64,000 bases of DNA from Gelidibacter maritimus (GTDB taxonomy: Bacteria > Bacteroidota > Bacteroidia > Flavobacteriales > Flavobacteriaceae): NCBI RefSeq assembly GCF_014062315.1, contig NZ_JACGLT010000001.1, forward strand, positions 310,001-374,000, given 5' to 3'. Position numbers and translations under genes: made by a program. Under the pieces are notes generated by a model. It searched no databases. It worked only from the letters and a program-made list of their open reading frames with translations, and was not told where the DNA came from. How positions within the stretch are numbered: position 1 is the stretch's first letter; each line of letters opens with the position of its first letter. Positions 56,905 to 64,000 of this stretch are shown here, piece by piece.

Positions 56905-57035
56905 TGGATATAATGACAGCGATTAGGCTGAAGCCAATAAGAATATAAGCTTTTGTTTAGAACAAAGATTTCGTTTAATTAAGTCAACAACATTGCCATG
57001 CTCTTTATAACTTGATAATTGTTAAAATCATTATT

Positions 57036-57320
57036 ATGAAGATAGACGATGACATTCCAGAGAAACGCGATGAATATGACGAAATTTTACGTTCACGACA
57101 TGTTGATGAAACAAGTGTAGAAGCTATTTGGGAAAGGATTAAAGCTGATTATCATCTTAAGTATCCAAATTTGCATGAGCGCGACTTGAATTATTTGCCG
57201 GGAGAGTTTGATAAAATGACGTCACTGATTGCAAGCAAAACGCAGCGATGTCGCGCGGAAGTAAATAACGAGATTCGAAGTTGGGAAGAGTCAGAAACTG
57301 AAGAAGACGGTATAGTATAA
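57036..57320 (+). CDS. CsbD-like small stress protein 1
   Basis: A 94-residue hydrophilic protein from the ATG at 57036. Residues about 30-85 carry a CsbD-like pattern: W-x2-I-x3-Y near AIWERIKADYHLKYP, an acidic turn, GEFDKM, then SKTQRCRAEVNNEIRSW with terminal Trp. Two further copies of this pattern lie at 57879 and 59463. CsbD proteins are small, helical and induced by general stress. Their molecular action is unknown. Confidence 0.75.
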   Translation: MKIDDDIPEKRDEYDEILRSRHVDETSVEAIWERIKADYHLKYPNLHERDLNYLPGEFDKMTSLIASKTQRCRAEVNNEIRSWEESETEEDGIV

Positions 57321-57323
57321 AAG

Positions 57324-57346
57324 ATTAAGAATAGATCTTAATTTTT
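57324..57346 (+). terminator. Weak AT-rich terminator after CsbD-like 1
   Basis: The stem ATTAAGA / TCTTAAT with a 5-nt loop is followed by TTTT, right after the stop codon. Confidence 0.4.
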
Positions 57347-57465
57347 GCCGATAAGTCATGATATCTTAAATATTAATGACCTCAATTTTGAATTTTTTTT
57401 AATTCACTAAGGATTATTGAAACAAACTTCTCTGTATGACCACAGCTATTAAAACATTTATATTA

Positions 57466-57626
57466 TGACAGATGACAAAAAAGAATTTGATCCAGAAAAA
57501 GACAAAGAGATCAAGAAAGGGCCACTTAAGCCTGAGCATAAAAATCAATACGGGGGAAGCCCGAATGTTAAAGAACGCAATCTATCTGGCCGTGTAAAAT
57601 CAGATAAGAATAAAGATGATAATTAG
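57466..57626 (+). pseudogene. Small hydrophilic protein gene with apparent one-base deletion
   Basis: From the ATG at 57466 the frame gives MTDDKK and then unnatural sequence to a stop near 57595. After the A5 run (57478-57482) the next frame reads EFDPEKDKEIKKGPLKPEH and continues hydrophilic to the TAG at 57626, but it has no start codon of its own. One extra A would give a 53-residue protein similar in character to its neighbours. This may be a true mutation or a sequencing error. Confidence 0.5.
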
Positions 57627-57737
57627 AATCTTGTTTCTTGATGAAATGTGGGATGTAGTCAATATCCTTGGCAATTAAGTCAAATGGAATTGTTACTTAT
57701 ACTTATCTTATTCTTATAAATTTTAAAATCATAAATC

Positions 57738-57872
57738 ATGAGCGATAAAAAGAAAGAAGAAACAGATAGAAAAGAATCGAGTACAAAACATGCCAGAGGC
57801 AGCACAAAAGTACATAGCGAAAAAGATGATTCCACACAGGATGGATTTAAACCAAATGAACCTAAAAAATAG
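57738..57872 (+). CDS. Small charged protein, 44 residues
   Basis: An ATG-to-TAG gene whose product is almost entirely Lys, Glu, Asp, Ser and Thr and probably disordered (it opens MSDKKKEETDRKESS). It ends 6 bp before the second CsbD-like gene and is probably cotranscribed with it. No family is recognised. Its composition resembles the N-terminal extension of the protein at 59463. Confidence 0.6.
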   Translation: MSDKKKEETDRKESSTKHARGSTKVHSEKDDSTQDGFKPNEPKK

Positions 57873-57878
57873 AAAATT

Positions 57879-58130
57879 ATGAGCTTAGACAAAGACAATA
57901 TTAAACACCATGGTTATACCGAAGATAGTAAACTGAATCCTTCAGATGATAGTCTTGAGGGTAGATGGAGTAATATTCAAGCGGATTATCGGAAAAAACA
58001 TCCAAATATTACCGATGAGGATGTGGATTTCAAATCAGGAGAATTTGACCACATGATTGCGAGTATTGCCAGAAGAACCAATAGAAGTACTGAGGATATA
58101 AAAAATGATATCCGAAACTGGAATAAGTAA
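57879..58130 (+). CDS. CsbD-like small stress protein 2
   Basis: An 83-residue protein. Residues about 29-82 follow the CsbD-like pattern: GRWSNIQADYRKKHPNITDE, DVDFKSGEFDHM, ARRTNRSTEDIKNDIRNW. It matches the domain of the protein at 59463 at most positions. A strong terminator follows at 58186. Confidence 0.8.
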   Translation: MSLDKDNIKHHGYTEDSKLNPSDDSLEGRWSNIQADYRKKHPNITDEDVDFKSGEFDHMIASIARRTNRSTEDIKNDIRNWNK

Positions 58131-58185
58131 TTCTGAAAAATCTATGAAAAAGAAATTGTATTAAATATTTCCCGATATTTAATTT

Positions 58186-58222
58186 AAAAAGTCTAAGCAT
58201 TTAGTTGCTTAGACTTTTTTTT
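58186..58222 (+). terminator. Rho-independent terminator after CsbD-like 2
   Basis: AAAAAGTCTAAGCA pairs with TGCTTAGACTTTTT around a 6-nt loop and ends in a run of T. Confidence 0.92.
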
Positions 58223-58313
58223 GAATGAGCATTAATTTGTAGTAGCTTAAATATATAGTTTTCTAAACCTCAAATCGTTTTCAGATGTCGCTTGGTCCAT
58301 CAAATTTAGAAAT

Positions 58314-58463
58314 CTACTTATTTAATCGCTTAGCTGATCTTTCATTTTTATCCTGAACTAATTTATAGATCAGATAACCAAACTGAATTCCGACGAGGAC
58401 AATTTGTGCTTTCCTACTTCTGAATATGGTTGATGCTGCGCCTAATAATAATGTGGGTTTCAT
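58314..58463 (-). CDS. Small hypothetical membrane-associated protein, 49 residues
   Basis: An ATG-started gene (MKPTLLLGAASTIFRSRK) with a hydrophobic stretch IVLVGIQFGYLIYKLV and a basic C-terminus. Its size and layout suggest a single-span membrane peptide. No family is recognised, and chance cannot be excluded. Confidence 0.45.
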   Translation of the reverse strand: MKPTLLLGAASTIFRSRKAQIVLVGIQFGYLIYKLVQDKNERSAKRLNK

Positions 58464-58788
58464 ATGCTTTTTTTTTAAGTTTCATCTAATATAACAACTC
58501 AACGCGTATTAGATTGACCCAGAACCGTTAACTCTTAATCCATAAAAGCATTGAAAAAATGCTTATAAATTATAGCTGAAAATAAATAAGGATAAAAACC
58601 TTGAACGCATTTACGGTATTGCCGGCATTATAACTCCATAACAAGCCGAGTATTAATGGTTGAAGAACTTTAAATCAATGCTTTAGACATCAACAATAGC
58701 GTGGATTGACCGGGATAAAGAAATGCTTTTTTTCGAGAATCGATACGGTATCAACTATTAAATAAGTCAATGATAAATTTATCTCTTA
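58464..58788. other. Intergenic region
   Basis: About 325 bp with no recognisable gene, RNA or palindrome. Confidence 0.4.
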
Positions 58789-59133
58789 TTAGTCTTTATG
58801 GTCAGGTGGCAGCATAAAGTCATCTCTGACATTATCCTCAGGAATCAGATTCATAAAGTTATGGATGGAGTTGTCTGCATTGGCACCGTAACTTGCTAAT
58901 AGTGTTCCTTTACTGCCGTCAGTTGTTTCAATAACGTATAATAAGGACATGTCTGATGGATTGGTCATACCCTCATAACGGTGCTCTTTTAAAATAGTAA
59001 CATCCTGCGGATTGTATTTATTCTTCGATTTTATATTCTGCAATTGATCGTCAACAATTTGAAACTGATCAGTAAAACCAGCGGCTTCATAACGCCGAAT
59101 ATAGTCCAATTCGTTTTTGCTATTTTCTTTCAT
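58789..59133 (-). CDS. Small conserved flavobacterial protein, function unknown
   Basis: A 114-residue soluble acidic protein. It resembles a small family in Bacteroidetes with the pattern EHRYEGMTNPSDMSLLYVIET and DGSKGTLLASYGANAD, which is sometimes labelled phosphoribosylpyrophosphate synthetase. That label is not supported: no PRPP-binding loop or ATP motif is visible. Its place among the CsbD-like genes suggests a stress link. Confidence 0.7.
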   Translation of the reverse strand: MKENSKNELDYIRRYEAAGFTDQFQIVDDQLQNIKSKNKYNPQDVTILKEHRYEGMTNPSDMSLLYVIETTDGSKGTLLASYGANADNSIHNFMNLIPEDNVRDDFMLPPDHKD

Positions 59134-59462
59134 AACGGTATTAATGGTATTAGATTTTGATTTATATAGAATCTTAAAGATCCACTCTTAATGGCAAATA
59201 GACTATCACAAATGAATTAATCTTTAATCTAATTGATTAATCGTTCGCAATGGAAACGTCCAGGCCATTGTCTGTTTTTTAATTGTACAAAATAACCAAC
59301 ACTAAAATTAAGCATTATTTATCAGGATACTTTGGAGGTTTTGAAAAATTCAATCTGAGCGCTCGGATTACCGCTTGGATAGGGTTAATATTTTAATTTA
59401 TAAGAATCATACCATTGTGTATTCCTTTCTAACTTTAGTAAATAGTTTATAATACTTATAAT
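59134..59462. other. Divergent intergenic region
   Basis: About 329 bp between the small acidic protein gene and the third CsbD-like gene. It must hold two promoters, but I see no exact TAnnTTTG/box pair. Confidence 0.4.
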
Positions 59463-59870
59463 ATGAGCACAGATAGAGATAAAGAAAAACAAAATCGGGA
59501 TTTTGATGAAAAGCGACAAAATCAAGGTCAGAAGCATGTTCCGAAAGCGTCTGATCAGGACAAAAATCAAAAGATTTCAGGCAATCCAGAACGCCTTAAG
59601 GATAATGATCACCGTATGGACCAGCGTGCAAATGACGTTCAGGGTGAAGTTGATTATGGAGAAAATCGACATCAACCTAATGAGGAAGCAAACCGTGAGG
59701 TTGAGAATCGTTGGAAGGCTATAGAAAGTGATTATAGAAAACGCTATCCCAAAATCACCGATGAGGATGTCAACTATAAATCAGATGACTTTAATAGCAT
59801 GACCAAACGTATTGCAAAACGTACCAACAGAACACCCGAGGAAGTCCATAAGGAGATTAGCAATTGGTAA
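59463..59870 (+). CDS. CsbD-like small stress protein 3 with disordered N-terminus
   Basis: A 135-residue protein. Residues 1 to about 78 are a very hydrophilic, probably disordered region rich in Asp, Lys, Gln, Asn and Arg. Residues about 79-135 are the CsbD-like domain (ENRWKAIESDYRKRYPKITD, EDVNYKSDDFNSM, AKRTNRTPEEVHKEISNW). The N-terminal part has the flavour of hydrophilins linked to desiccation and osmotic stress. Confidence 0.8.
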   Translation: MSTDRDKEKQNRDFDEKRQNQGQKHVPKASDQDKNQKISGNPERLKDNDHRMDQRANDVQGEVDYGENRHQPNEEANREVENRWKAIESDYRKRYPKITDEDVNYKSDDFNSMTKRIAKRTNRTPEEVHKEISNW

Positions 59871-59901
59871 AATAATACACCTGTTTTTTCTTAGGTTGAT
59901 A

Positions 59902-60921
59902 TTAGTCAACTAATATTAATTCCACATACATTGGAAAGTGGTCAGATCCTATTTTTGACAGACGTTCCAGTTTTTTCAAATTAAATTCGTCGGTGACCAG
60001 CACGTGATCAAGTGGCCACCTCATAAGAAAATTATTTGCATTAAAACTATTATAAAAACCTCTGCCGACCCTCAGGTCATATAAACTGTTTTTTGTCCCC
60101 GTCAAATCATCAACATACGACCACACCACGTCATTGAAATCACCTGCCACAAGAATTGGGTGTTCTCTGCCCTCAACTTTTTTTCCTAACTTTTTTAGAG
60201 CATTTTCTTGCTCACCAGCATTGTCAGGTAGTTCCTGAAAGTGTGTAGGAGGAACAGGATGAACGGCATGAAAGCTAAAGTTTTTGCCGTCTTCAAAAGT
60301 AATGATACTTTCAAAAGAGGGCACTTTCTCATTCGTTAAATAATTCACTTCTATTTTTTTTAACGCTAGCTTGCTATATAACACCATTCCATAGGTTTCT
60401 TCGTTAATGGCATGATGTGAAAAAGGATAATCATTTGTAAGTGTGTTAAGTTCATCATGCCACCATGAATCCACCTCCATTGCCAAAACCAGATCGGGCT
60501 TTTTTGATGCAATCAATTCAATGAGCTGCGGCGCTTTTCGATTGGACATTTTAACATTGGTCAATAAAAGACTGAATTGGTTGTCTCTGCCTTTCACATG
60601 TTTTGCTGTTGGTACTTCTACAGGTACAAGTGTGGTATAATTGATTAGAAAATAACTCTGAATAGCAATTCCTATTAACAATCCAGAAACTAATAGTTTC
60701 TTTAGCCATTTCCGTTTTCCTTCTGCAATTAGTAGTAATATGATGAGGATAATAGACAAGATAAATAATTGAATTCTTGGAAAATCAAGCATTTTTAAAT
60801 ATCGATTTTCCGTATTTCTGAAAATAGAAAGTATGGAGGCTAGAAACAGAATAACGGCAGACAGCTGAATAATTATGGTTAAGATTTTCTTTGTTTTTAC
60901 CATTAGCTTTGTATCATACAA
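59902..60921 (-). CDS. Membrane-anchored endonuclease/exonuclease/phosphatase family protein
   Basis: A 339-residue protein with three N-terminal hydrophobic segments (residues about 10-95) followed by an EEP-fold domain (about 110-339). The domain has SLLLTNVKMSNRKAP, VLAMEVDSWWHDEL (Glu), the catalytic VAGDFNDVVWSY and the terminal KIGSDHFPMYVEL. Such proteins are usually secreted or outer-face phosphodiesterases. The substrate (DNA, lipid or phosphate ester) is not known. It converges with the third CsbD-like gene. Confidence 0.87.
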   Translation of the reverse strand: MYDTKLMVKTKKILTIIIQLSAVILFLASILSIFRNTENRYLKMLDFPRIQLFILSIILIILLLIAEGKRKWLKKLLVSGLLIGIAIQSYFLINYTTLVPVEVPTAKHVKGRDNQFSLLLTNVKMSNRKAPQLIELIASKKPDLVLAMEVDSWWHDELNTLTNDYPFSHHAINEETYGMVLYSKLALKKIEVNYLTNEKVPSFESIITFEDGKNFSFHAVHPVPPTHFQELPDNAGEQENALKKLGKKVEGREHPILVAGDFNDVVWSYVDDLTGTKNSLYDLRVGRGFYNSFNANNFLMRWPLDHVLVTDEFNLKKLERLSKIGSDHFPMYVELILVD

Positions 60922-61072
60922 TTAACGACAGCATCTTTATTGCAAAAAGTTTTTAATGCTGATCTTTTTCTGATCCTATTTCCCAGGCGTAGGGATGTAA
61001 TTAGCTACTTTTAATTTACATTGCAGAAATTACAACTTATAGAAAGAACTTTTATCAATAATTTAAATTTTT

Positions 61073-61870
61073 ATGGTTTATATATTTATTTTACTAGTGA
61101 TTCTAATATTTGGGATTCATTTTTATCGAAAATCCAAACGGCAGAGGGTTCAGCCTTTTCCTGAGCATTGGCGCCCATTGTTAACAGAGAATGTCCTTTA
61201 TTATAGAAAACTTCCTAAGGCTAAACAACTTGTTTTTGAACAAAGAATGATGCAGTTTTTGAGTGAGGTTTATATAGATAGCGTACAGATGGAGATAGTA
61301 GAATTGGACAAAATTTTAGTTGCTGCAAGTGCAGTAATTCCAGTTTTTGGCTTTAAAGAATGGCATTATACTAATTTAAGTGGGATTCTTTTATATCCAG
61401 ATAATTTTAATGAGGATATGCAATTTGGTAGTAAAGATGCCGATCGTTATATCGGTGGGGTCGTCGGCAACGGACGTTTTGAAAAACAAATGATCCTATC
61501 CAAGAAAGCATTATATCACGGCTTTAAGAATTCGACCGATAAAGGCAATACTGCAATTCATGAATTTGTACATCTTATTGATAAGTTGGATGATAGGACA
61601 GATGGCGTGCCGGAACGCTTATTAGAGCATCAATATACGATACCATGGTTAAATTTAATCCATAAAGAAATGGAAGCCATAAACAATAATAAATCTGATA
61701 TTAGAAAATATGGAGGCACAAATCAGGCAGAGTTTTTTGCAGTTGCTTCAGAATACTTTTTTGAGCGTCCAGATTTACTTAAAAGAAAGCATCCGGACCT
61801 TTATAAAATGTTGGTGAAATGTTTTAATCAACCACAAGGCGCTGCGAAAAACACATCGATAACTACATGA
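61073..61870 (+). CDS. M90-family zinc peptidase (MtfA-like)
   Basis: A 265-residue protein with one N-terminal membrane helix (residues 1-17) and the catalytic motif AIHEFVHLIDKLDD (HExxH near residue 163). The downstream Glu region is NQAEFFAVASEYFFERPDLL. LTENVLYYRKLPKAKQLVF and AASAVIPVFGF match the MtfA family. In E. coli MtfA is a cytosolic aminopeptidase that binds the repressor Mlc. This version carries a membrane anchor, so its role may differ. Confidence 0.9.
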   Translation: MVYIFILLVILIFGIHFYRKSKRQRVQPFPEHWRPLLTENVLYYRKLPKAKQLVFEQRMMQFLSEVYIDSVQMEIVELDKILVAASAVIPVFGFKEWHYTNLSGILLYPDNFNEDMQFGSKDADRYIGGVVGNGRFEKQMILSKKALYHGFKNSTDKGNTAIHEFVHLIDKLDDRTDGVPERLLEHQYTIPWLNLIHKEMEAINNNKSDIRKYGGTNQAEFFAVASEYFFERPDLLKRKHPDLYKMLVKCFNQPQGAAKNTSITT

Positions 61871-62190
61871 ATTAATAATTGACCTCCTTATCTGAAACCT
61901 TCTACAAAACAATCAGAATAGTCAACCTTTTGATAGTGAATTTCGATTCTTCTCACCTGTGGTTTTTATTGCCTCGAGAGTTGCTCCAATCAGAAGCTAA
62001 TTTCTATTCATACCTCGTAGGATTTCCGGCTCGTGCCAGTAGGACGTACTCAGCGACTTTGGATTTGATCTTGGCAGAACTATTAAAGATGGATGCTATA
62101 ACAGGAATATGTCTTATTGTTGAATAACTTGTTAAACAGATCGCAAATTGCGAGTTTTGTAAATTGAAAAAAAATATAGAGCAGAGTTTT
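61871..62190. other. Intergenic region, no supported gene
   Basis: An 82-codon open frame (TTG start, 61879-62127) is present but looks non-coding. The DNA contains CACCTGTGGTTTTTATTGCC and TTCATACCTCGTAGG, loosely similar to the dispersed hairpin repeat and its flank at 25.5 kb. Confidence 0.35.
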
Positions 62191-62754
62191 ATGGAACATG
62201 AACACTTTATTTTCTGCCTGGAGGCCATTCCAGATGTTGATTCTGTCCATAATACCGAAGTGGTCAAAATCTTAGAGGAAATTGCGCTGCAACAAGGTAT
62301 AGCAAGTATTTATAAGACCTGTGATACCATTGAAGGTTTGGAGGAAAGCTTAAACGCACTGCTATATGACGATCATCATTTCAAAGATTATGAGATTATA
62401 TACCTCGTCGTGCCAGGAGAGGCTAACAATATCATGCTGAATAACTACTATTACAGTATAGAGGAAATTGCCGAAATTTTTGAAGGAAAAATGAAAGGTA
62501 AAGTGATCCATTTTTCAAATGACAAAGTTTTGGATTTATCAGAGGAGGAGTCGCAATACTTTCTCGATGTTACCGGTGCTCGCGCCATTTCGGGCTATGG
62601 CCGGGCGATAAGTGAAATTCCAAGTTATAGGACTTTAGATCGCGCCTATTTTAGTCTATATCAGGAAAATCATGACCTAAAAGAAGTGGTGGAAGAACTT
62701 TTCCAAAAATATTACGACCTCTGTCAATTTCTTGATTTCAGATTGTATTATTAA
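62191..62754 (+). CDS. DUF6642-like cytoplasmic protein
   Basis: A 187-residue soluble protein from the ATG at 62191. A TTG nine codons upstream is less likely. It has an alternating alpha/beta pattern (FIFCLEAI, VVKILEEIALQQGI, IIYLVVPGEAN, KVIHFSNDKVL) and the segment FLDVTGARAISGYGRAI. A Toprim- or CHAT-like fold is possible but not shown. It resembles a family labelled DUF6642. Function is unknown. Confidence 0.7.
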   Translation: MEHEHFIFCLEAIPDVDSVHNTEVVKILEEIALQQGIASIYKTCDTIEGLEESLNALLYDDHHFKDYEIIYLVVPGEANNIMLNNYYYSIEEIAEIFEGKMKGKVIHFSNDKVLDLSEEESQYFLDVTGARAISGYGRAISEIPSYRTLDRAYFSLYQENHDLKEVVEELFQKYYDLCQFLDFRLYY

Positions 62755-62838
62755 TTGATGTCCTAATTTTGATGTCAAAATAGTCATCATTATCGACAGA
62801 ACCTTTTGAGAAGTAAGCCATATTATAAACTCCGCTTA

Positions 62839-63441
62839 TTAGGTTGCAATAGTCCTAAAGGTTAAATTAAGTCGCGGGGTTGATACTTTCTTGGTAGGAG
62901 GTAAGCGGTGCAGCCAATTGGCTTGCGTATGGCCTTTCATGACCAATAAGCTTCCGTTTTCCAACACCACGGATACTGTTTGTTTTGTGATTTTATGTTT
63001 GAATGCAAATTTTCGAGCTGCACCTAAACTTAACGACCCTATAGCGCCGTTCTTTTTTAAATCCTTTTCATCATCGCTATGCCAAGACATGCCTTCATCT
63101 CCAGTGTGGTACAAATTTAGCAGACATGAGTTAAAGGTTTCTCCGGATTGGTCTTCGATAATCTGTTTTAACTCTAAAAGTTCTTGGGTCCATGGTAAAG
63201 CCGACTTGGTGGTTTTTGAATAGGTGTATTGAAATGGGGCATCGCCATACCACGCTACCTTACGCTTGGTGACTATTAGTTTTCCGAAAATAATAGTCTG
63301 GTCGTGCTCCCATAAAATATTTTTCAATAATTGATCAAAATAATGACTCGCGTTCTTAGAGTCAAGGATACTTCCATAATAACGGACATCTCCATCAAAT
63401 GGTAATATGTTTGATTCAGGTAGGTTGTTGAATAAATCCAT
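62839..63441 (-). CDS. alkB: AlkB-like Fe(II)/2-oxoglutarate dioxygenase
   Basis: A 200-residue AlkB-family demethylase. The metal pair HxD is in GMSWHSDDEKD, the distal His in NWLHRLPP and the 2-oxoglutarate Arg in PRLNLTFR. LSLGAARKFAF is the nucleotide-binding strand and NLYHTGDEGMSWHSDD the family block. It removes alkyl groups from bases in DNA or RNA. It is monocistronic, facing the DUF6642-like gene. Confidence 0.93.
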   Translation of the reverse strand: MDLFNNLPESNILPFDGDVRYYGSILDSKNASHYFDQLLKNILWEHDQTIIFGKLIVTKRKVAWYGDAPFQYTYSKTTKSALPWTQELLELKQIIEDQSGETFNSCLLNLYHTGDEGMSWHSDDEKDLKKNGAIGSLSLGAARKFAFKHKITKQTVSVVLENGSLLVMKGHTQANWLHRLPPTKKVSTPRLNLTFRTIAT

Positions 63442-63568
63442 GCTTACTTAGTCTTCATTTACAAACCTTGAGCTTCGTGATTGAGGTTCTGCGGCTTGTA
63501 GCGTGCGTTATTCATCAAATTTGATCGTTTTATATACCTGCTTTGGAATGAGATGAATTACAAATCTG

Positions 63569-64000
63569 TTAAAAAGCCAAACCGATGCCAACCCCAAAAT
63601 TAAGTCCAAATCCAGTGATGTTTTCATCTTCTCTTTCAAAAGACTCATCCGTATCTCCAAATACAAAGCTTGGTCCGGCGTAGGGATTTATGGAAATGTT
63701 TTGCGCTACCAAGAACTGATACCCCAATAAGGCTCGGACATTGTACAGCTCTAAGTCTCTCTGTTTTATTTGCTCCGTATAGGATTCTTCATTATCGCTA
63801 TTTCCATTGGGCTCAAGTTCAAGTGCTGATAAACGCTCTTTGTATTTCATGAATTGAATTCCTGGCCCAATATAAAAACCCTTTGGTGCCTTATGATTTC
63901 TCATATAATGTCTATAATCAATATTCACTGAAATGATTTCTTTTCTATGATGGGTATCTATTGGATTATTCAAGGGTTTGCCAAAAAAATCTAAGTACAG
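63569..64000 (-). CDS. Outer-membrane beta-barrel protein, truncated by window edge
   Basis: The frame stays open to base 64000, so the N-terminus is outside the window. The visible 143 residues are alternating strands with aromatic girdles (VNIDYRHYM, GFYIGPGIQFMKY, VRALLGYQFLV, INPYAGPSFVFGD) and end GFGLNFGVGIGLAF with the terminal Phe of barrel proteins. It resembles DUF3575-type barrels. Function is unknown. Confidence 0.75.
   Translation of the reverse strand: MYLDFFGKPLNNPIDTHHRKEIISVNIDYRHYMRNHKAPKGFYIGPGIQFMKYKERLSALELEPNGNSDNEESYTEQIKQRDLELYNVRALLGYQFLVAQNISINPYAGPSFVFGDTDESFEREDENITGFGLNFGVGIGLAF

Noticed and set aside
58789-59133. Annotation as phosphoribosylpyrophosphate synthetase
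   Set aside because: Only 114 residues, with no PRPP or ATP motif. The name appears to be a propagated mislabel.
61879-62127. 82-codon open frame from a TTG start
   Set aside because: Weak start, no motif, unusual composition. It covers DNA that resembles a diverged repeat.

Overview
The window reads as chromosome of a marine-type member of the Flavobacteriaceae (Bacteroidetes). The DNA is AT-rich, genes lack clear Shine-Dalgarno sites, several promoters carry the Bacteroidetes -7 element TAnnTTTG, and the gene families are typical of that group (GH3-serine hydrolase fusion, MBL-rhodanese proteins, baeRF3, N-ATPase, Crp-type response regulator). I found no rRNA, tRNA, CRISPR array, intact insertion sequence or phage region.

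Layout. 1-5.7 kb: the N-terminal 943 residues of a hybrid NRPS-PKS (adenylation, carrier, ketosynthase) that leaves the left edge, followed upstream by a degenerate CPBP-like membrane protein and two methyltransferases. 6-13 kb: AI-2E-type permease, thioredoxin, a c-type-heme-like lipoprotein, a metal-binding HMA protein, and a sulfide/persulfide detoxification set (CstB-like dioxygenase-rhodanese, TauE exporter, Crp-type regulator). 13.9-22 kb: a frameshifted BCCT transporter with a universal stress protein, an outer-membrane protein, an MlaE-MlaF-MlaD lipid transporter and topoisomerase IB. 22-31 kb: a GH3-serine hydrolase fusion, JmjC-like protein, glucokinase, aspartate dehydrogenase-like enzyme and baeRF3. 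31.5-38.3 kb: a complete nine-gene N-ATPase operon (atpD-C-Q-R-B-E-F-A-G). 38-48 kb: universal stress protein, saccharopine dehydrogenase-like enzyme, exonuclease III, RtcB RNA ligase and a two-component pair whose response regulator has a Crp-type output. 48-55 kb: YedK, Ku, LigD and a large catalase. 55-64 kb: stress-type small genes, including three CsbD-like proteins, a Pmp3 peptide, a GntA-like/DUF1989 pair, a membrane-anchored EEP hydrolase, MtfA peptidase, AlkB and a truncated outer-membrane protein.

Main result of the hunt. Six promoters (mlaE, baeRF3, the small gene at 30880, the N-ATPase operon, the 38.5-kb universal stress gene, rtcB) carry the same FNR-like palindrome TGAY-N4-RTCA. 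In all six its centre lies exactly 36.5 bp from the end of a TAnnTT -7 element, which is the geometry of a class II Crp/FNR activator. The REC-Crp regulator at 43.5 kb, paired with a PAS/GAF histidine kinase, is a plausible owner. It would link ion pumping, outer-membrane lipid transport, RNA repair, translation-related and universal stress proteins in one response. A second palindrome, GTAAC-N4-GTTAC, sits with the same 36.5-bp geometry before cstB and tauE and probably belongs to the Cys-rich Crp protein encoded beside them. All function assignments come from motifs read by eye. No database search was run.
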